A stretch of 50,271 nucleotides of DNA from Apilactobacillus ozensis DSM 23829 = JCM 17196. GTDB lineage: Bacteria; Bacillota; Bacilli; Lactobacillales; Lactobacillaceae. The translations under genes were made by a program, and so were the position numbers. The stretch's first letter is position 1. Each line of letters opens with the position of its first letter. Under the pieces are notes generated by a model, which was not told the origin of the DNA, did not search any database, and was given only the letters and a program-made list of their open reading frames with translations. Where the stretch lies: positions 1-50,271 of the forward strand of contig NZ_AYYQ01000005.1 of the NCBI RefSeq assembly GCF_001435995.1, given 5' to 3'. Positions 10,819 through 20,327 of the stretch are shown one piece after another.

Positions 10819-13800
10819 TATTAGTTTTACCAATTTCCTGTTCAAATAAAGTTATCAACTCAACCAACCCATTGAGCCAATCTTTTAAGCTACTGTTGGG
10901 TTGGATAATAAGTTTAACTTGTATTTTATTATTATGGTCACTAATTGTCGACCTAAAATTGGTCTGTGAAATAAATTTTAATAATGTTTTATTATTTAAA
11001 GCATCGGTACCAGCTTTTGAAAAATTAATAATAATGTTATTACCTTGATGCTTTATTTGTTCAATTAGCGCAACATCAGCTAACATTTTTAATTTCCCAA
11101 TTGATAATAAATTACTTACTGCTGTTGGATATTCACCAAATCGATCAATTAAGTCATCTTGAACTTCCATATATTGATCATTATTTTCCATTTGACGAAT
11201 ACGCTTATATAACTCAATTTTTTGTTGAGCATCACTAATATAATCTGATGGTAAGTAAGCTTCAATACCAAGCTCAATGGTTGAATTAACTTTATAAGGT
11301 AATTTTTTACCACGTTTCTTAGCTACTTCATCTGACAACATCTGTGTATATAAATCATATCCTACTGAATCTACAAAACCAGATTGTTGCTTACCTAATA
11401 GATTACCAGCTCCACGCAATGACAGATCACGCATCGCAATTTTAAACCCTGAACCTAGTTCTGTAAAATCACGAATAGCTTCCAATCTATTTTCAGACAC
11501 TTCAGTTAAAACTTTATTGGGTTTGTACATAAAGTAAGCATAAGCTAAACGATTAGAACGACCAATTCGACCACGAATTTGATACAGCTGTGATAATCCC
11601 ATATGGTCAGCATTTTCGACAAATAATGTGTTGGCATTCGGAATATCAACCCCGGTTTCAATAATGGTAGTAGTTACCAAAACATCATATTCACCATTAA
11701 TAAAATCGTATAAAATCGTTTCTAGTTGATTTTCAGTCATTTGACCATGGATATAAGAAATTCTTGCATCAGGCAACAAAGCTTGTAAATGACTAACCGT
11801 TTCTTCAATGTCATTCACTCGATTATGCATATAGAAAACTTGCCCACCTCGTTGCAACTCACGTGTGATGCCTTCTCGAATTGCTCCAGCGTTTTCTTCC
11901 ATTACGTAAGTTTGAATTGGATAACGATTAGCTGGCGGGGTTTCTATAACTGAAAGGTCACGTACTCCCATCATTGACATGTTTAAAGTTCTTGGAATTG
12001 GTGTTGCGGTTAGTGTTAAAACATCGACATTATCTTTTAACTGTTTGATTTTTTCTTTATGCTTAACTCCAAAACGTTGCTCTTCATCAACCATTAATAA
12101 TCCTAAGTCATTAAATTTGATGTCTTTAGATAAGAGTCGATGCGTTCCTACAACGATATCAATGCTACCATCTTCAAGGCTCTTTTTAGTTTCATTGACT
12201 TGCTTACGACTTCTAAACCTAGATAAGACAGATATATTAACCGGAAATGATTCAAAACGATTTAACATCGTTTCATAATGTTGATGCGCTAAAACCGTTG
12301 TTGGTACCAAAAAGGCTACTTGTTTACCTGCTTCAACCGCTTTAAAAGCTGCTCTTAGAGCTACTTCAGTTTTTCCGTATCCAACATCCCCAACCAATAA
12401 TCTGTCCATAGGATGTGGTTGCTCCATATCATGCTTAATTTCTTCAGCACTTCTTAATTGATCAGGAGTCTCTTGATATGGGAATTCGTCTTCAAACTTT
12501 TGCTGATATTCATCATCTTTAGGAAAGGCAAAACCCTTTTCAGCAGACCTTTTTGCATATAACGCAATCAAGTCATCTGCAATATCTTCAATTTTACTTT
12601 GAACTTTGTTTTTAGTTTTTTGCCATTCTGAACCGCCAAGTTTATTTACACGTGGATGTCGGTCTTCTGAAGATACATATTTTTGAATTAAGTTCAATTG
12701 CGTTACTGGAATGAATAATTGTGCATTATCACGATAATCAATCGTCATATAATCTTGGTGCTTACCATCAACTTCCATGGTTTGCATTCCCTTATATTGT
12801 CCAATTCCATGGTTAACGTGTACAACATAATCGCCCTGTTTTAAATCCGAATAGCTTTTTATGCGTTCCGCATTTGAAAAGGTTTGTCGACGTGGTTTTC
12901 GCTTGTTAACTTTAGCAAACATTTCAGACTCAGTAATTATAGCCAGTTGGGCGGCTTTAATTTCAAAACCGTTGTTCAAACTTTCAGGAATTATCTGAAC
13001 TGTATGTTCTAAGATTTTGTCAGCGCTAGTCTGGACTGCTTTAATTTCAAAATCTTCTAATGTTTTATTAACCTTATCAATTCTAGCAACATCCTTGACC
13101 ATTATAACTACTGTGTCTTTTTGCTTTTTCCAACGGTCAATTTCAGTTTTTAACATTGGCATTTGCCCAAAGAACTTTTGCATGGGTCTAACTTTCAAAT
13201 CAACAATTTGAGCTAGTTTCATGCGTCCTAAGCCTTTTTGAAACATTGATAATAACATTTCTGTTTGCTTTATACGCTTAAATAGTTTTAAAAAATCCCA
13301 TCCTAGGTTCAAATTAGGTAAAACTTCAGCATTTTCAATTTTCATTTTCAACCAATTCTGTTCATCAGCTACTAGCTGACGATTAGAATCTAGTAAACGA
13401 CTATAGTCATCAAAAACAACTAATCCACCATCTGCTAAGTATTGAAAAATAGAAGCTGATTTGGAAAATAAATATTTAGAGAATAATAATGCTTGCGAAC
13501 TAACAATGCCTTTTTTCAAGTCACTAATTATTGGCTGAATATTATTGTTTAATTGATGGGATAAATTATCATCTTGCATATCATCTAACTGATTTAACAA
13601 CTCAGTTTCAATATTTTTAGCAGCCCGTTTTTTCTCAATATCTTTAAATATAAAATCACTAGCTGGAATCACTGAAAATGAATCCAAATTATCAACACTT
13701 CGCTGGTTGGAAGCATCAAAAAAGCGTAGTGAGTCAATTTCAGTATCGAAAAAATCAATTCTGATTGGATATTCACTATTGAGTGGATAGATATCAACAA

Positions 13801-14332
13801 TAGAACCTCTAATTGAAAATTCACCGGGTGCGGAAACCATTTTTTGTGGAATATATCCCAAGTCAAATAATTCGCCACGTAGTTTAGTGATGTCGTAATC
13901 ACTACCAACTTTCAGATGAAGACAAGCATTCTTAAAATCTTCTGCAGCGGGTAAGTAACGCCTCGTTCCTGATATAGAAGTAACTATGATTGCCGGCCTA
14001 TTACTTTGTAAAGCCATCAAAGCCTCTACTCGTTGCAATTTAAACTGAGGCGAACTAGTAGCAATTTCAGCGGCTAATAATTCTTCAACTGGAAATTCAA
14101 AAACTTCATTTTCCGGTAATAAGTTTCTTAAATCTTCCGACAAGCCATTAGCATGTGCCAAAGTGTCAGTAACTACTACCATTTGTTTTTTAGTATCCTG
14201 CATTAAATTAGCTAAAAACATGGTCTTAGCAGAACCGGATAATCCAGTAACTAATTGTCGCTGTTCAGGTTTTAGTTCGCTTTTTATTTTTTTATAATCT
14301 GCTAATTCTGTGAAAAATTGACCCAGTTTCAA
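10808..14332 (-). CDS. mfd: transcription-repair coupling factor
   Basis: Mfd removes RNA polymerase stalled at DNA damage and recruits UvrA. The 1174-residue protein is full length. It has UvrB-like N-terminal modules (FTELADYKKI, then the GLSGSAKTMF segment near residue 30), a CarD-like RNA polymerase interaction domain near 495-570, and a RecG-type translocase. The translocase shows GDVGYGKTEVA (about 645) and the helicase motif DEEQRFG (about 747), followed by a C-terminal TRCF domain. The start is TTG with GGGAG nine bases upstream. It lies 26 bases after pth, as in most Firmicutes. Confidence 0.97.
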   Translation of the reverse strand: MKLGQFFTELADYKKIKSELKPEQRQLVTGLSGSAKTMFLANLMQDTKKQMVVVTDTLAHANGLSEDLRNLLPENEVFEFPVEELLAAEIATSSPQFKLQRVEALMALQSNRPAIIVTSISGTRRYLPAAEDFKNACLHLKVGSDYDITKLRGELFDLGYIPQKMVSAPGEFSIRGSIVDIYPLNSEYPIRIDFFDTEIDSLRFFDASNQRSVDNLDSFSVIPASDFIFKDIEKKRAAKNIETELLNQLDDMQDDNLSHQLNNNIQPIISDLKKGIVSSQALLFSKYLFSKSASIFQYLADGGLVVFDDYSRLLDSNRQLVADEQNWLKMKIENAEVLPNLNLGWDFLKLFKRIKQTEMLLSMFQKGLGRMKLAQIVDLKVRPMQKFFGQMPMLKTEIDRWKKQKDTVVIMVKDVARIDKVNKTLEDFEIKAVQTSADKILEHTVQIIPESLNNGFEIKAAQLAIITESEMFAKVNKRKPRRQTFSNAERIKSYSDLKQGDYVVHVNHGIGQYKGMQTMEVDGKHQDYMTIDYRDNAQLFIPVTQLNLIQKYVSSEDRHPRVNKLGGSEWQKTKNKVQSKIEDIADDLIALYAKRSAEKGFAFPKDDEYQQKFEDEFPYQETPDQLRSAEEIKHDMEQPHPMDRLLVGDVGYGKTEVALRAAFKAVEAGKQVAFLVPTTVLAHQHYETMLNRFESFPVNISVLSRFRSRKQVNETKKSLEDGSIDIVVGTHRLLSKDIKFNDLGLLMVDEEQRFGVKHKEKIKQLKDNVDVLTLTATPIPRTLNMSMMGVRDLSVIETPPANRYPIQTYVMEENAGAIREGITRELQRGGQVFYMHNRVNDIEETVSHLQALLPDARISYIHGQMTENQLETILYDFINGEYDVLVTTTIIETGVDIPNANTLFVENADHMGLSQLYQIRGRIGRSNRLAYAYFMYKPNKVLTEVSENRLEAIRDFTELGSGFKIAMRDLSLRGAGNLLGKQQSGFVDSVGYDLYTQMLSDEVAKKRGKKLPYKVNSTIELGIEAYLPSDYISDAQQKIELYKRIRQMENNDQYMEVQDDLIDRFGEYPTAVSNLLSIGKLKMLADVALIEQIKHQGNNIIINFSKAGTDALNNKTLLKFISQTNFRSTISDHNNKIQVKLIIQPNSSLKDWLNGLVELITLFEQEIGKTNNEK

Positions 14333-14358
14333 ATTAAAAGCTCCCTTTCACCAAAAAC

Positions 14359-14916
14359 TTAGTTATAAGTATTTTCTAACTTATTAAAGTCAACCGCATC
14401 TACCCAATCTAATAAAGCCTTGTTAGCTTGAACTTTAGCTTCATCGAAATGTGGCTTTTGTTCGGTTGTAAATTTACCTAATACATAATCAACCACACTT
14501 TGTTGCTTAGGATGGTCAGTTCCAACTTTAATGCGGTAAAATTTATCAGTTTGTAAATGTGCAATTAAACTTTTAATGCCGTTATGCCCACCTGCTGATC
14601 CATGACTTCTAAGACGAATTTTACCAACTGGCAAGTCCATATCGTCATAAACAACAATTAAATCTTCAATATCTAATTTATAAAAATCCATCAAAGGTCT
14701 AACAGCTCGACCGGATTCATTCATGAAGGTAGTTGGTTCAACTAAAATAACTTTTTCACCATTAATCATCCCAGAACCTACCTTAGCATTCATCTTAATA
14801 GTTGATAAAGTTATATTATTTTCCTCTGCAAAATCATCTACAACTGAAAAACCAGTATTGTGTCTGGTTCCATCATATTGTGGTCCAATATTTCCTAATC
14901 CCACAATCATTTTCAT
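14359..14916 (-). CDS. pth: peptidyl-tRNA hydrolase
   Basis: Pth cleaves peptidyl-tRNAs released prematurely from ribosomes. The 185-residue protein has the expected GLGNIGPQYDGTRHNTGF start with the catalytic histidine in RHNTGF, the FMNESG segment (about 63-68), DDMDLPVGK and SAGGHNG. It is the first gene of the long minus-strand mfd block and lies divergent from ldh. The promoter must lie in the 206-base gap before ldh; I could not identify one with confidence. Confidence 0.96.
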   Translation of the reverse strand: MKMIVGLGNIGPQYDGTRHNTGFSVVDDFAEENNITLSTIKMNAKVGSGMINGEKVILVEPTTFMNESGRAVRPLMDFYKLDIEDLIVVYDDMDLPVGKIRLRSHGSAGGHNGIKSLIAHLQTDKFYRIKVGTDHPKQQSVVDYVLGKFTTEQKPHFDEAKVQANKALLDWVDAVDFNKLENTYN

Positions 14917-15051
14917 AATAAAACAATCTCCTTTGCATTTAAGTAATTAACTGTAATTATAGCATAATCAAAATTAGCTACTAACTAAGCTAATTAAAGC
15001 TGGACATGGTATAAAAACTAAAGTTTAATTCAACGATTTAAATACAAATCC

Positions 15052-16073
<1,022 letters not shown>

Positions 16074-16112
16074 TAGATAATAGTTAATTTAATAACTGTT
16101 AACTAACAAAAT

Positions 16113-16148
16113 AACCGAGCTATCTGATTAGGTAGCTCGGTTATTTTT
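16113..16148 (+). terminator. ldh terminator
   Basis: A perfect 10-bp stem AACCGAGCTA/TAGCTCGGTT (16113-16142) is followed by ATTTTT. It is a strong intrinsic terminator that isolates ldh from the next gene. Confidence 0.9.
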
Positions 16149-16171
16149 ATTTAAAAATACAGGTGAAAAAA

Positions 16172-17656
16172 ATGTTACATAATCGAAATTTTAATTACTT
16201 ATGCATAGTAATAAGCTTTATAGCCATGCTAATTTTAACCGCGGCTTCCCCTATTTTTAAAATTAATAGTGCTTGGGATGCTAATATGATGTTTACAGTG
16301 GGTAAAAGTATTTGGCACGGAATGTTGCCATATAAAGATTTATTCGATCAAAGAGGTCCGCTTATTTATTTCATGCACAGTATTGCTGCGTTAATTTCAT
16401 ATAAATCTTTCTTGGGAATTTATATTTTTGAATCCATTGCACTATCTATTGATTTAATTTATATTCATAAAATTATACGAAGCTTTTTCAAAAATAATTT
16501 CGCAAAATGGACCACTTTTTTAATAATTCCCATTATGTTTAATTCTTACTTTTTTGAAAATGGTGATTTACCAGAAGAATTTATCACTCCCATGATTATA
16601 ATCATGATATATCAAAGTTTAAAATACGATATAGATACCATGCCTAATCACCTATACATTTTACAAGCAATGTTTGTAGGAATTGCTTTTTGGACCAAAT
16701 ATACTTTAATTGCACCCTGGATTGGCTTTTTTGGATATATATTTATGTATTTTTTAATTCATAAAAAATATAAGAAAATAATCAAAATAATATATAACTT
16801 TTTAGTTGGATTCTTAATAATTACTACCCCTATAATATTATTTTATTGGTTCAATAAAGCCCTGCATAGTTTGTTTTATGTTTATTTTTATTTGAATTTA
16901 AATTACTACCATAAAAACTCTTTTACTCCAATCAATGTTATTAAGAACACGATACTCTTTCCATTTGGAGGTAAAGAAAATGCGATAATGGCTATTTTAT
17001 TTGTGATTGGCATTTCTTATGTAATAATCAATCACAAAAAAATCAATAATTTATGTTTAATATTATTAACCTTAGCTACTGACTTAATTGTTATTATGGG
17101 GGCCAGTAACAACTATCGATATTATTTAGTTGGTCTAGGTGCATATTTGATTTTCTTTATTTTAGCTTTAGCACATTTTTCAACAACATTGTCATTTAAA
17201 TTAACTAAATTTAAAATAATAATGTTTATATTAACATGCCTTGTTTTAACGACTATAACCAATAACTCACTAAATTTGGCAATTAAACAATTTCAAGGTA
17301 AAAATACTTTTCAATTAAAATATGCAAAAATTATCAATCAAAGTTCTGATAAATCACTATTAAATTATGGTAATTTAGATGTCGGAATTTATACAGCAGC
17401 TGGTATCATTCCAAAAGACAAATATTTTTCACAAATTAATATGACAGCTTACAAAGTAGTCCATAACAGCCAATTAAAATATTTAAAACACAAAAAAGAT
17501 AACTTTGTTGAAATAACTGAATCAGTAGATGATAAAAATAATTTTAATGTAGAAGCAAGTCCTTATCTAATAAAGAATTACCAATTAGTCGCACAAACAA
17601 CTTCTAGCTTTGAAAATAGTAATTTCAAAAATAAATTATATAAATTAAAATATTAG
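16172..17656 (+). CDS. polytopic membrane protein, possible GT-C-type glycosyltransferase
   Basis: An AT-rich gene for a 494-residue protein with about ten or more membrane helices and a soluble C-terminal region of about 110 residues. An early loop has WDANMMFTVGKSIWHGMLPY followed by a FDQRGP motif. This resembles the acidic and arginine-bearing first loop of GT-C glycosyltransferases that use lipid-linked sugars, so a role in glycosylating a surface polymer is possible but unproven. I prefer the ATG at 16172, with AGGTGA as ribosome site, over the GTG three codons earlier. It stands alone between the ldh terminator and cbpA. Confidence 0.6.
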   Translation: MLHNRNFNYLCIVISFIAMLILTAASPIFKINSAWDANMMFTVGKSIWHGMLPYKDLFDQRGPLIYFMHSIAALISYKSFLGIYIFESIALSIDLIYIHKIIRSFFKNNFAKWTTFLIIPIMFNSYFFENGDLPEEFITPMIIIMIYQSLKYDIDTMPNHLYILQAMFVGIAFWTKYTLIAPWIGFFGYIFMYFLIHKKYKKIIKIIYNFLVGFLIITTPIILFYWFNKALHSLFYVYFYLNLNYYHKNSFTPINVIKNTILFPFGGKENAIMAILFVIGISYVIINHKKINNLCLILLTLATDLIVIMGASNNYRYYLVGLGAYLIFFILALAHFSTTLSFKLTKFKIIMFILTCLVLTTITNNSLNLAIKQFQGKNTFQLKYAKIINQSSDKSLLNYGNLDVGIYTAAGIIPKDKYFSQINMTAYKVVHNSQLKYLKHKKDNFVEITESVDDKNNFNVEASPYLIKNYQLVAQTTSSFENSNFKNKLYKLKY

Positions 17657-17715
17657 AATTATTTTTATGATAGAATGTGTTTATGAGAAAATTTCTAATT
17701 TAAGGAGTAATGTCT

Positions 17716-18357
17716 ATGTTAATGAAATCGTTGGTCAAACCTAAAAGTCGATTAACTACCCTAAATGAAAATGCAACTTTAGAGGAAGCTTTAAAAGTTC
17801 TAGAAGATTCAGATTTTAGATGTGTTCCAGTCTTAGATACAACCGGAAACATTTTTAGAGGTAATATTTATAAAATGCATATTTACCGCCACAAATCACG
17901 CGGTGGTGATATGCAACTACCAGTAACTACTTTATTAAAAAATGCTACTAAATTTGTAAATATTAATTCAGCCTTTTTCTATGTCTTTTTCTCCATTAAA
18001 GACTTACCATATATTACAGTCTTAGATAATAATAATAATTTCTATGGGATTCTCACTCATACAAGATTATTAGATATGTTATCACAATCCTGGAATGTTA
18101 ATATAGGAAGTTATGTGGTTACAGTATTATCACATGGTGATCGTGGAGATTTAGAAGGTATGTCTAAGATTATTAGTAAATATACTTCAATTGCAAGTGT
18201 CATTAGCTTAGATGCTCAAGAAGGCGAACTAGTTCACCGTGTAATGTTTACATTACCAAATTCAGTCGATAAAGAATTATTAAGTCGTATTACCGCGGCA
18301 CTAGAAAGAAAATCATTTAGAGTGGCTGAAATTGAAGATTTACATGACGAATATTAA
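17716..18357 (+). CDS. cbpA: cyclic di-AMP-binding CBS domain protein
   Basis: A 213-residue protein with two CBS motifs in the N-terminal 140 residues (first LEEALKVLEDSDFRCVPVLD, second YITVLDNNNNFYGILTHTRL) and an ACT-like C-terminal domain (from about YVVTVLSHGDRG). This architecture and length match CbpA of Listeria, a c-di-AMP receptor; the ligand here is inferred from that. I choose the ATG at 17716 because AAGGAG at 17702-17707 is eight bases upstream. The ATG at 17710 is too close to it. The gene converges on the toxin gene and shares a terminator region with it. Confidence 0.75.
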   Translation: MLMKSLVKPKSRLTTLNENATLEEALKVLEDSDFRCVPVLDTTGNIFRGNIYKMHIYRHKSRGGDMQLPVTTLLKNATKFVNINSAFFYVFFSIKDLPYITVLDNNNNFYGILTHTRLLDMLSQSWNVNIGSYVVTVLSHGDRGDLEGMSKIISKYTSIASVISLDAQEGELVHRVMFTLPNSVDKELLSRITAALERKSFRVAEIEDLHDEY

Positions 18358-18361
18358 TTAA

Positions 18362-18397
18362 AGAAAAGAGAGCTCGCTAATGCGAACCCTCTTTTTA
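18362..18397. terminator. bidirectional terminator between cbpA and mazF
   Basis: An 11-bp stem, AGAGAGCTCGC with GCGAACCCTCT allowing wobble pairs, has a TAAT loop and flanking A and T runs. It lies between converging genes and can act on both. Confidence 0.75.
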
Positions 18398-18406
18398 TGT
18401 ATAAGA

Positions 18407-18769
18407 TTATTTTCTTCTACCTAAACCGACGCTCAAACTGAGCGAATTATCAATTAATTTCATTGTTTTCTCGTCTAAATTAGCAACTTTATCATGCAAT
18501 CTTTGTTTATCAATGGTTCTAATTTGCTCTAATAAAACAACTGAATTTTTTTCAATTTTAGTCTTTTTAGAACTAATTCCAACGTGTGTAGGCATCTTAG
18601 GCTTTGATATCCTAGCTGTAATTGCTGCAACAATAACAGTAGGACTATAATGATTTCCAATATTATTTTGGATAATCAAAACCGGACGCATTCCACCTTG
18701 TTCCGAACCTACTACAGGTGACAAATCTGCATAAAAAATATCGCCACGTTTTATTTCTACTTTAGACAT
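18407..18769 (-). CDS. mazF: type II toxin, MazF/EndoA endoribonuclease
   Basis: A sequence-specific mRNA endonuclease. The 120-residue protein is very close to EndoA (NdoA) of Bacillus: [19 protein letters not shown] at residues 8-26, then [22 protein letters not shown] and [13 protein letters not shown]. All key regions are present, so it should be an active toxin. The antitoxin gene lies 15 bases upstream on the same strand and alr lies before that, the conserved chromosomal alr-mazEF arrangement rather than a mobile toxin-antitoxin module. The cleavage site is likely similar to EndoA's, but this is inference. Confidence 0.93.
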   Translation of the reverse strand: MSKVEIKRGDIFYADLSPVVGSEQGGMRPVLIIQNNIGNHYSPTVIVAAITARISKPKMPTHVGISSKKTKIEKNSVVLLEQIRTIDKQRLHDKVANLDEKTMKLIDNSLSLSVGLGRRK

Positions 18770-18784
18770 CGTGACATCCCCTGT

Positions 18785-19063
18785 CTAGTTTAATTCATTT
18801 TTTCGATATTTATCTAATTTTATTTCAGCATCATCTTCACAATCATTAAATTCAGAAACTATTTCTTTGTTCAAAGAAGCCATTTCTAAGTAACCTGTTA
18901 TCATAGACTGTATAATTTCATCATCAGTAAAATATGACTTCTTAATAAGAACTTTAACATTACTATCAAAGCTGAAAGATAAATCATTAACAAAATTATC
19001 TAATTCTTTAGAAATATTTTCATTAAATACTACTGAGAAACTATTTTTGTTATTGAATGTCAT
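18785..19063 (-). CDS. mazE: MazE/EndoAI-type antitoxin
   Basis: A 92-residue protein that should neutralise the adjacent MazF. The C-terminal half, SMITGYLEMASLNKEIVSEF, closely follows the toxin-binding segment of EndoAI (the family has SM..GY.EM..IN..IASE). The N-terminal half should hold the ribbon-helix-helix DNA-binding fold (FSVVFNENISKELDNFV), but it is divergent and its middle is longer and rich in Lys and Phe. The start is ATG after AGGAG. It lies 46 bases after alr, so alr, antitoxin and toxin are probably co-transcribed. Confidence 0.8.
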   Translation of the reverse strand: MTFNNKNSFSVVFNENISKELDNFVNDLSFSFDSNVKVLIKKSYFTDDEIIQSMITGYLEMASLNKEIVSEFNDCEDDAEIKLDKYRKNELN

Positions 19064-19109
19064 ATTTTAAGTACTCCTAAACAAAATATTATTAACTAAT
19101 GTAAATGAG

Positions 19110-20234
19110 CTATACATAAAATCGTGGCAAACGATTACTCAAATTACAGGATACTTCATAATGGATAGTATCACAATACTGGGCAATATCAAATAGCGTA
19201 ATGGTTTCATTATTACTACTACCTATTATAACAACTTTAGTGCCTGTGTTCACTTGGTAAGGCAATTTAACCATAAACTGATCCATACATACTCTTCCAA
19301 CAATTTTACACTTAATACCATCTATTAAAACATAAAATCCTTGCATCTTACGACTAAATCCGTCAGCATAACCAATCGGCACCGTCCCTATCCACTCATC
19401 GCTTTTAGTCGTATAAGTAGCTCCATATCCAATTGAATATCCTTTGGAAACCAATTTACAATGAACTATCTCAGATGTCAATGACAAAGCTGGATTTAAT
19501 GGGTATGGCAAATCTATATCATTACCAGATGGATTCAATCCATATATTGCCACTCCAAAGCGAATCATATTTCCGTTACATTCACTATGCCATAGGCTAG
19601 TTGCTGAATTAGAAACATGGACGTATTTAGGATTGAAGTTAGTTAGTAAAAAAGATTTCATTTCGTTAAATCTATTTAATTGCTTATCAAAATAACTGCT
19701 ATCCTTGGAATCAGCTGTCGAAAAATGAGTAAAAATACCTTCAACGTTAAGATCAGAATGCTGTTTTATATATGAAACAACAGTTTCTAATTCTGACACA
19801 CTTTGAAAACCAATTCTACCCATTCCAGTATCTAAAGCTAAATGTAACTGCAATGAACCCTTAATACACTCAGCTTTCATCAATTTTTCGGCTTCTTGTA
19901 ACCACTTTAGAGAAGATACTGCAACGGAAATGTTGTTTTCAACAATTATCTTAACATCTTCAACACGACTAATACCTAGCACTAAAATTGGTTCACTGAT
20001 GCCAGCTTCACGAAGCTCTAGGGCTTCATCCAAAATAGCTACGCAAAATCCGTCAGCACCCGCTTTTTTGGCTACGTTAGCAACTTCTATTGCGCCATGT
20101 CCGTAAGCATTGGCCTTAACTACCGCAAATAGGCTAGTATCAGCATTTAATTTATCTTTTTCAGTTTTAATATTTTTAAATATAGCATTTTTATTAATGA
20201 CAATTTGAGCATTTCGATGCAATCCAACAGCCAT
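19110..20234 (-). CDS. alr: alanine racemase
   Basis: A PLP enzyme that makes D-alanine for peptidoglycan and teichoic acid D-alanylation. The 374 residues are normal. The PLP lysine is Lys40 in FAVVKANAYGHG, and the second catalytic base is the Tyr near 270 in SIGYGATY. GRVCMDQFM near 311 is the conserved substrate-binding region. It follows cshA from beyond a terminator and precedes the toxin-antitoxin pair. In many lactobacilli acpS lies between cshA and alr; here it is missing. Confidence 0.96.
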   Translation of the reverse strand: MAVGLHRNAQIVINKNAIFKNIKTEKDKLNADTSLFAVVKANAYGHGAIEVANVAKKAGADGFCVAILDEALELREAGISEPILVLGISRVEDVKIIVENNISVAVSSLKWLQEAEKLMKAECIKGSLQLHLALDTGMGRIGFQSVSELETVVSYIKQHSDLNVEGIFTHFSTADSKDSSYFDKQLNRFNEMKSFLLTNFNPKYVHVSNSATSLWHSECNGNMIRFGVAIYGLNPSGNDIDLPYPLNPALSLTSEIVHCKLVSKGYSIGYGATYTTKSDEWIGTVPIGYADGFSRKMQGFYVLIDGIKCKIVGRVCMDQFMVKLPYQVNTGTKVVIIGSSNNETITLFDIAQYCDTIHYEVSCNLSNRLPRFYV

Positions 20235-20284
20235 AATATTACCTCACAATTATACGTAATAACATCTATTGTAATTCTATGAAA

Positions 20285-20325
20285 CAAAAAAAGCTATTAA
20301 TTTATTAATAAATTAATAGCTTTTT
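20285..20325 (-). terminator. cshA terminator
   Basis: A perfect 14-bp stem AAGCTATTAATTTA (20291-20304) with its complement (20309-20322) has a 4-base loop and is flanked by A and T runs, just after the cshA stop. It is symmetric and could act in both directions. Confidence 0.85.
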
Positions 20326-20327
20326 AA

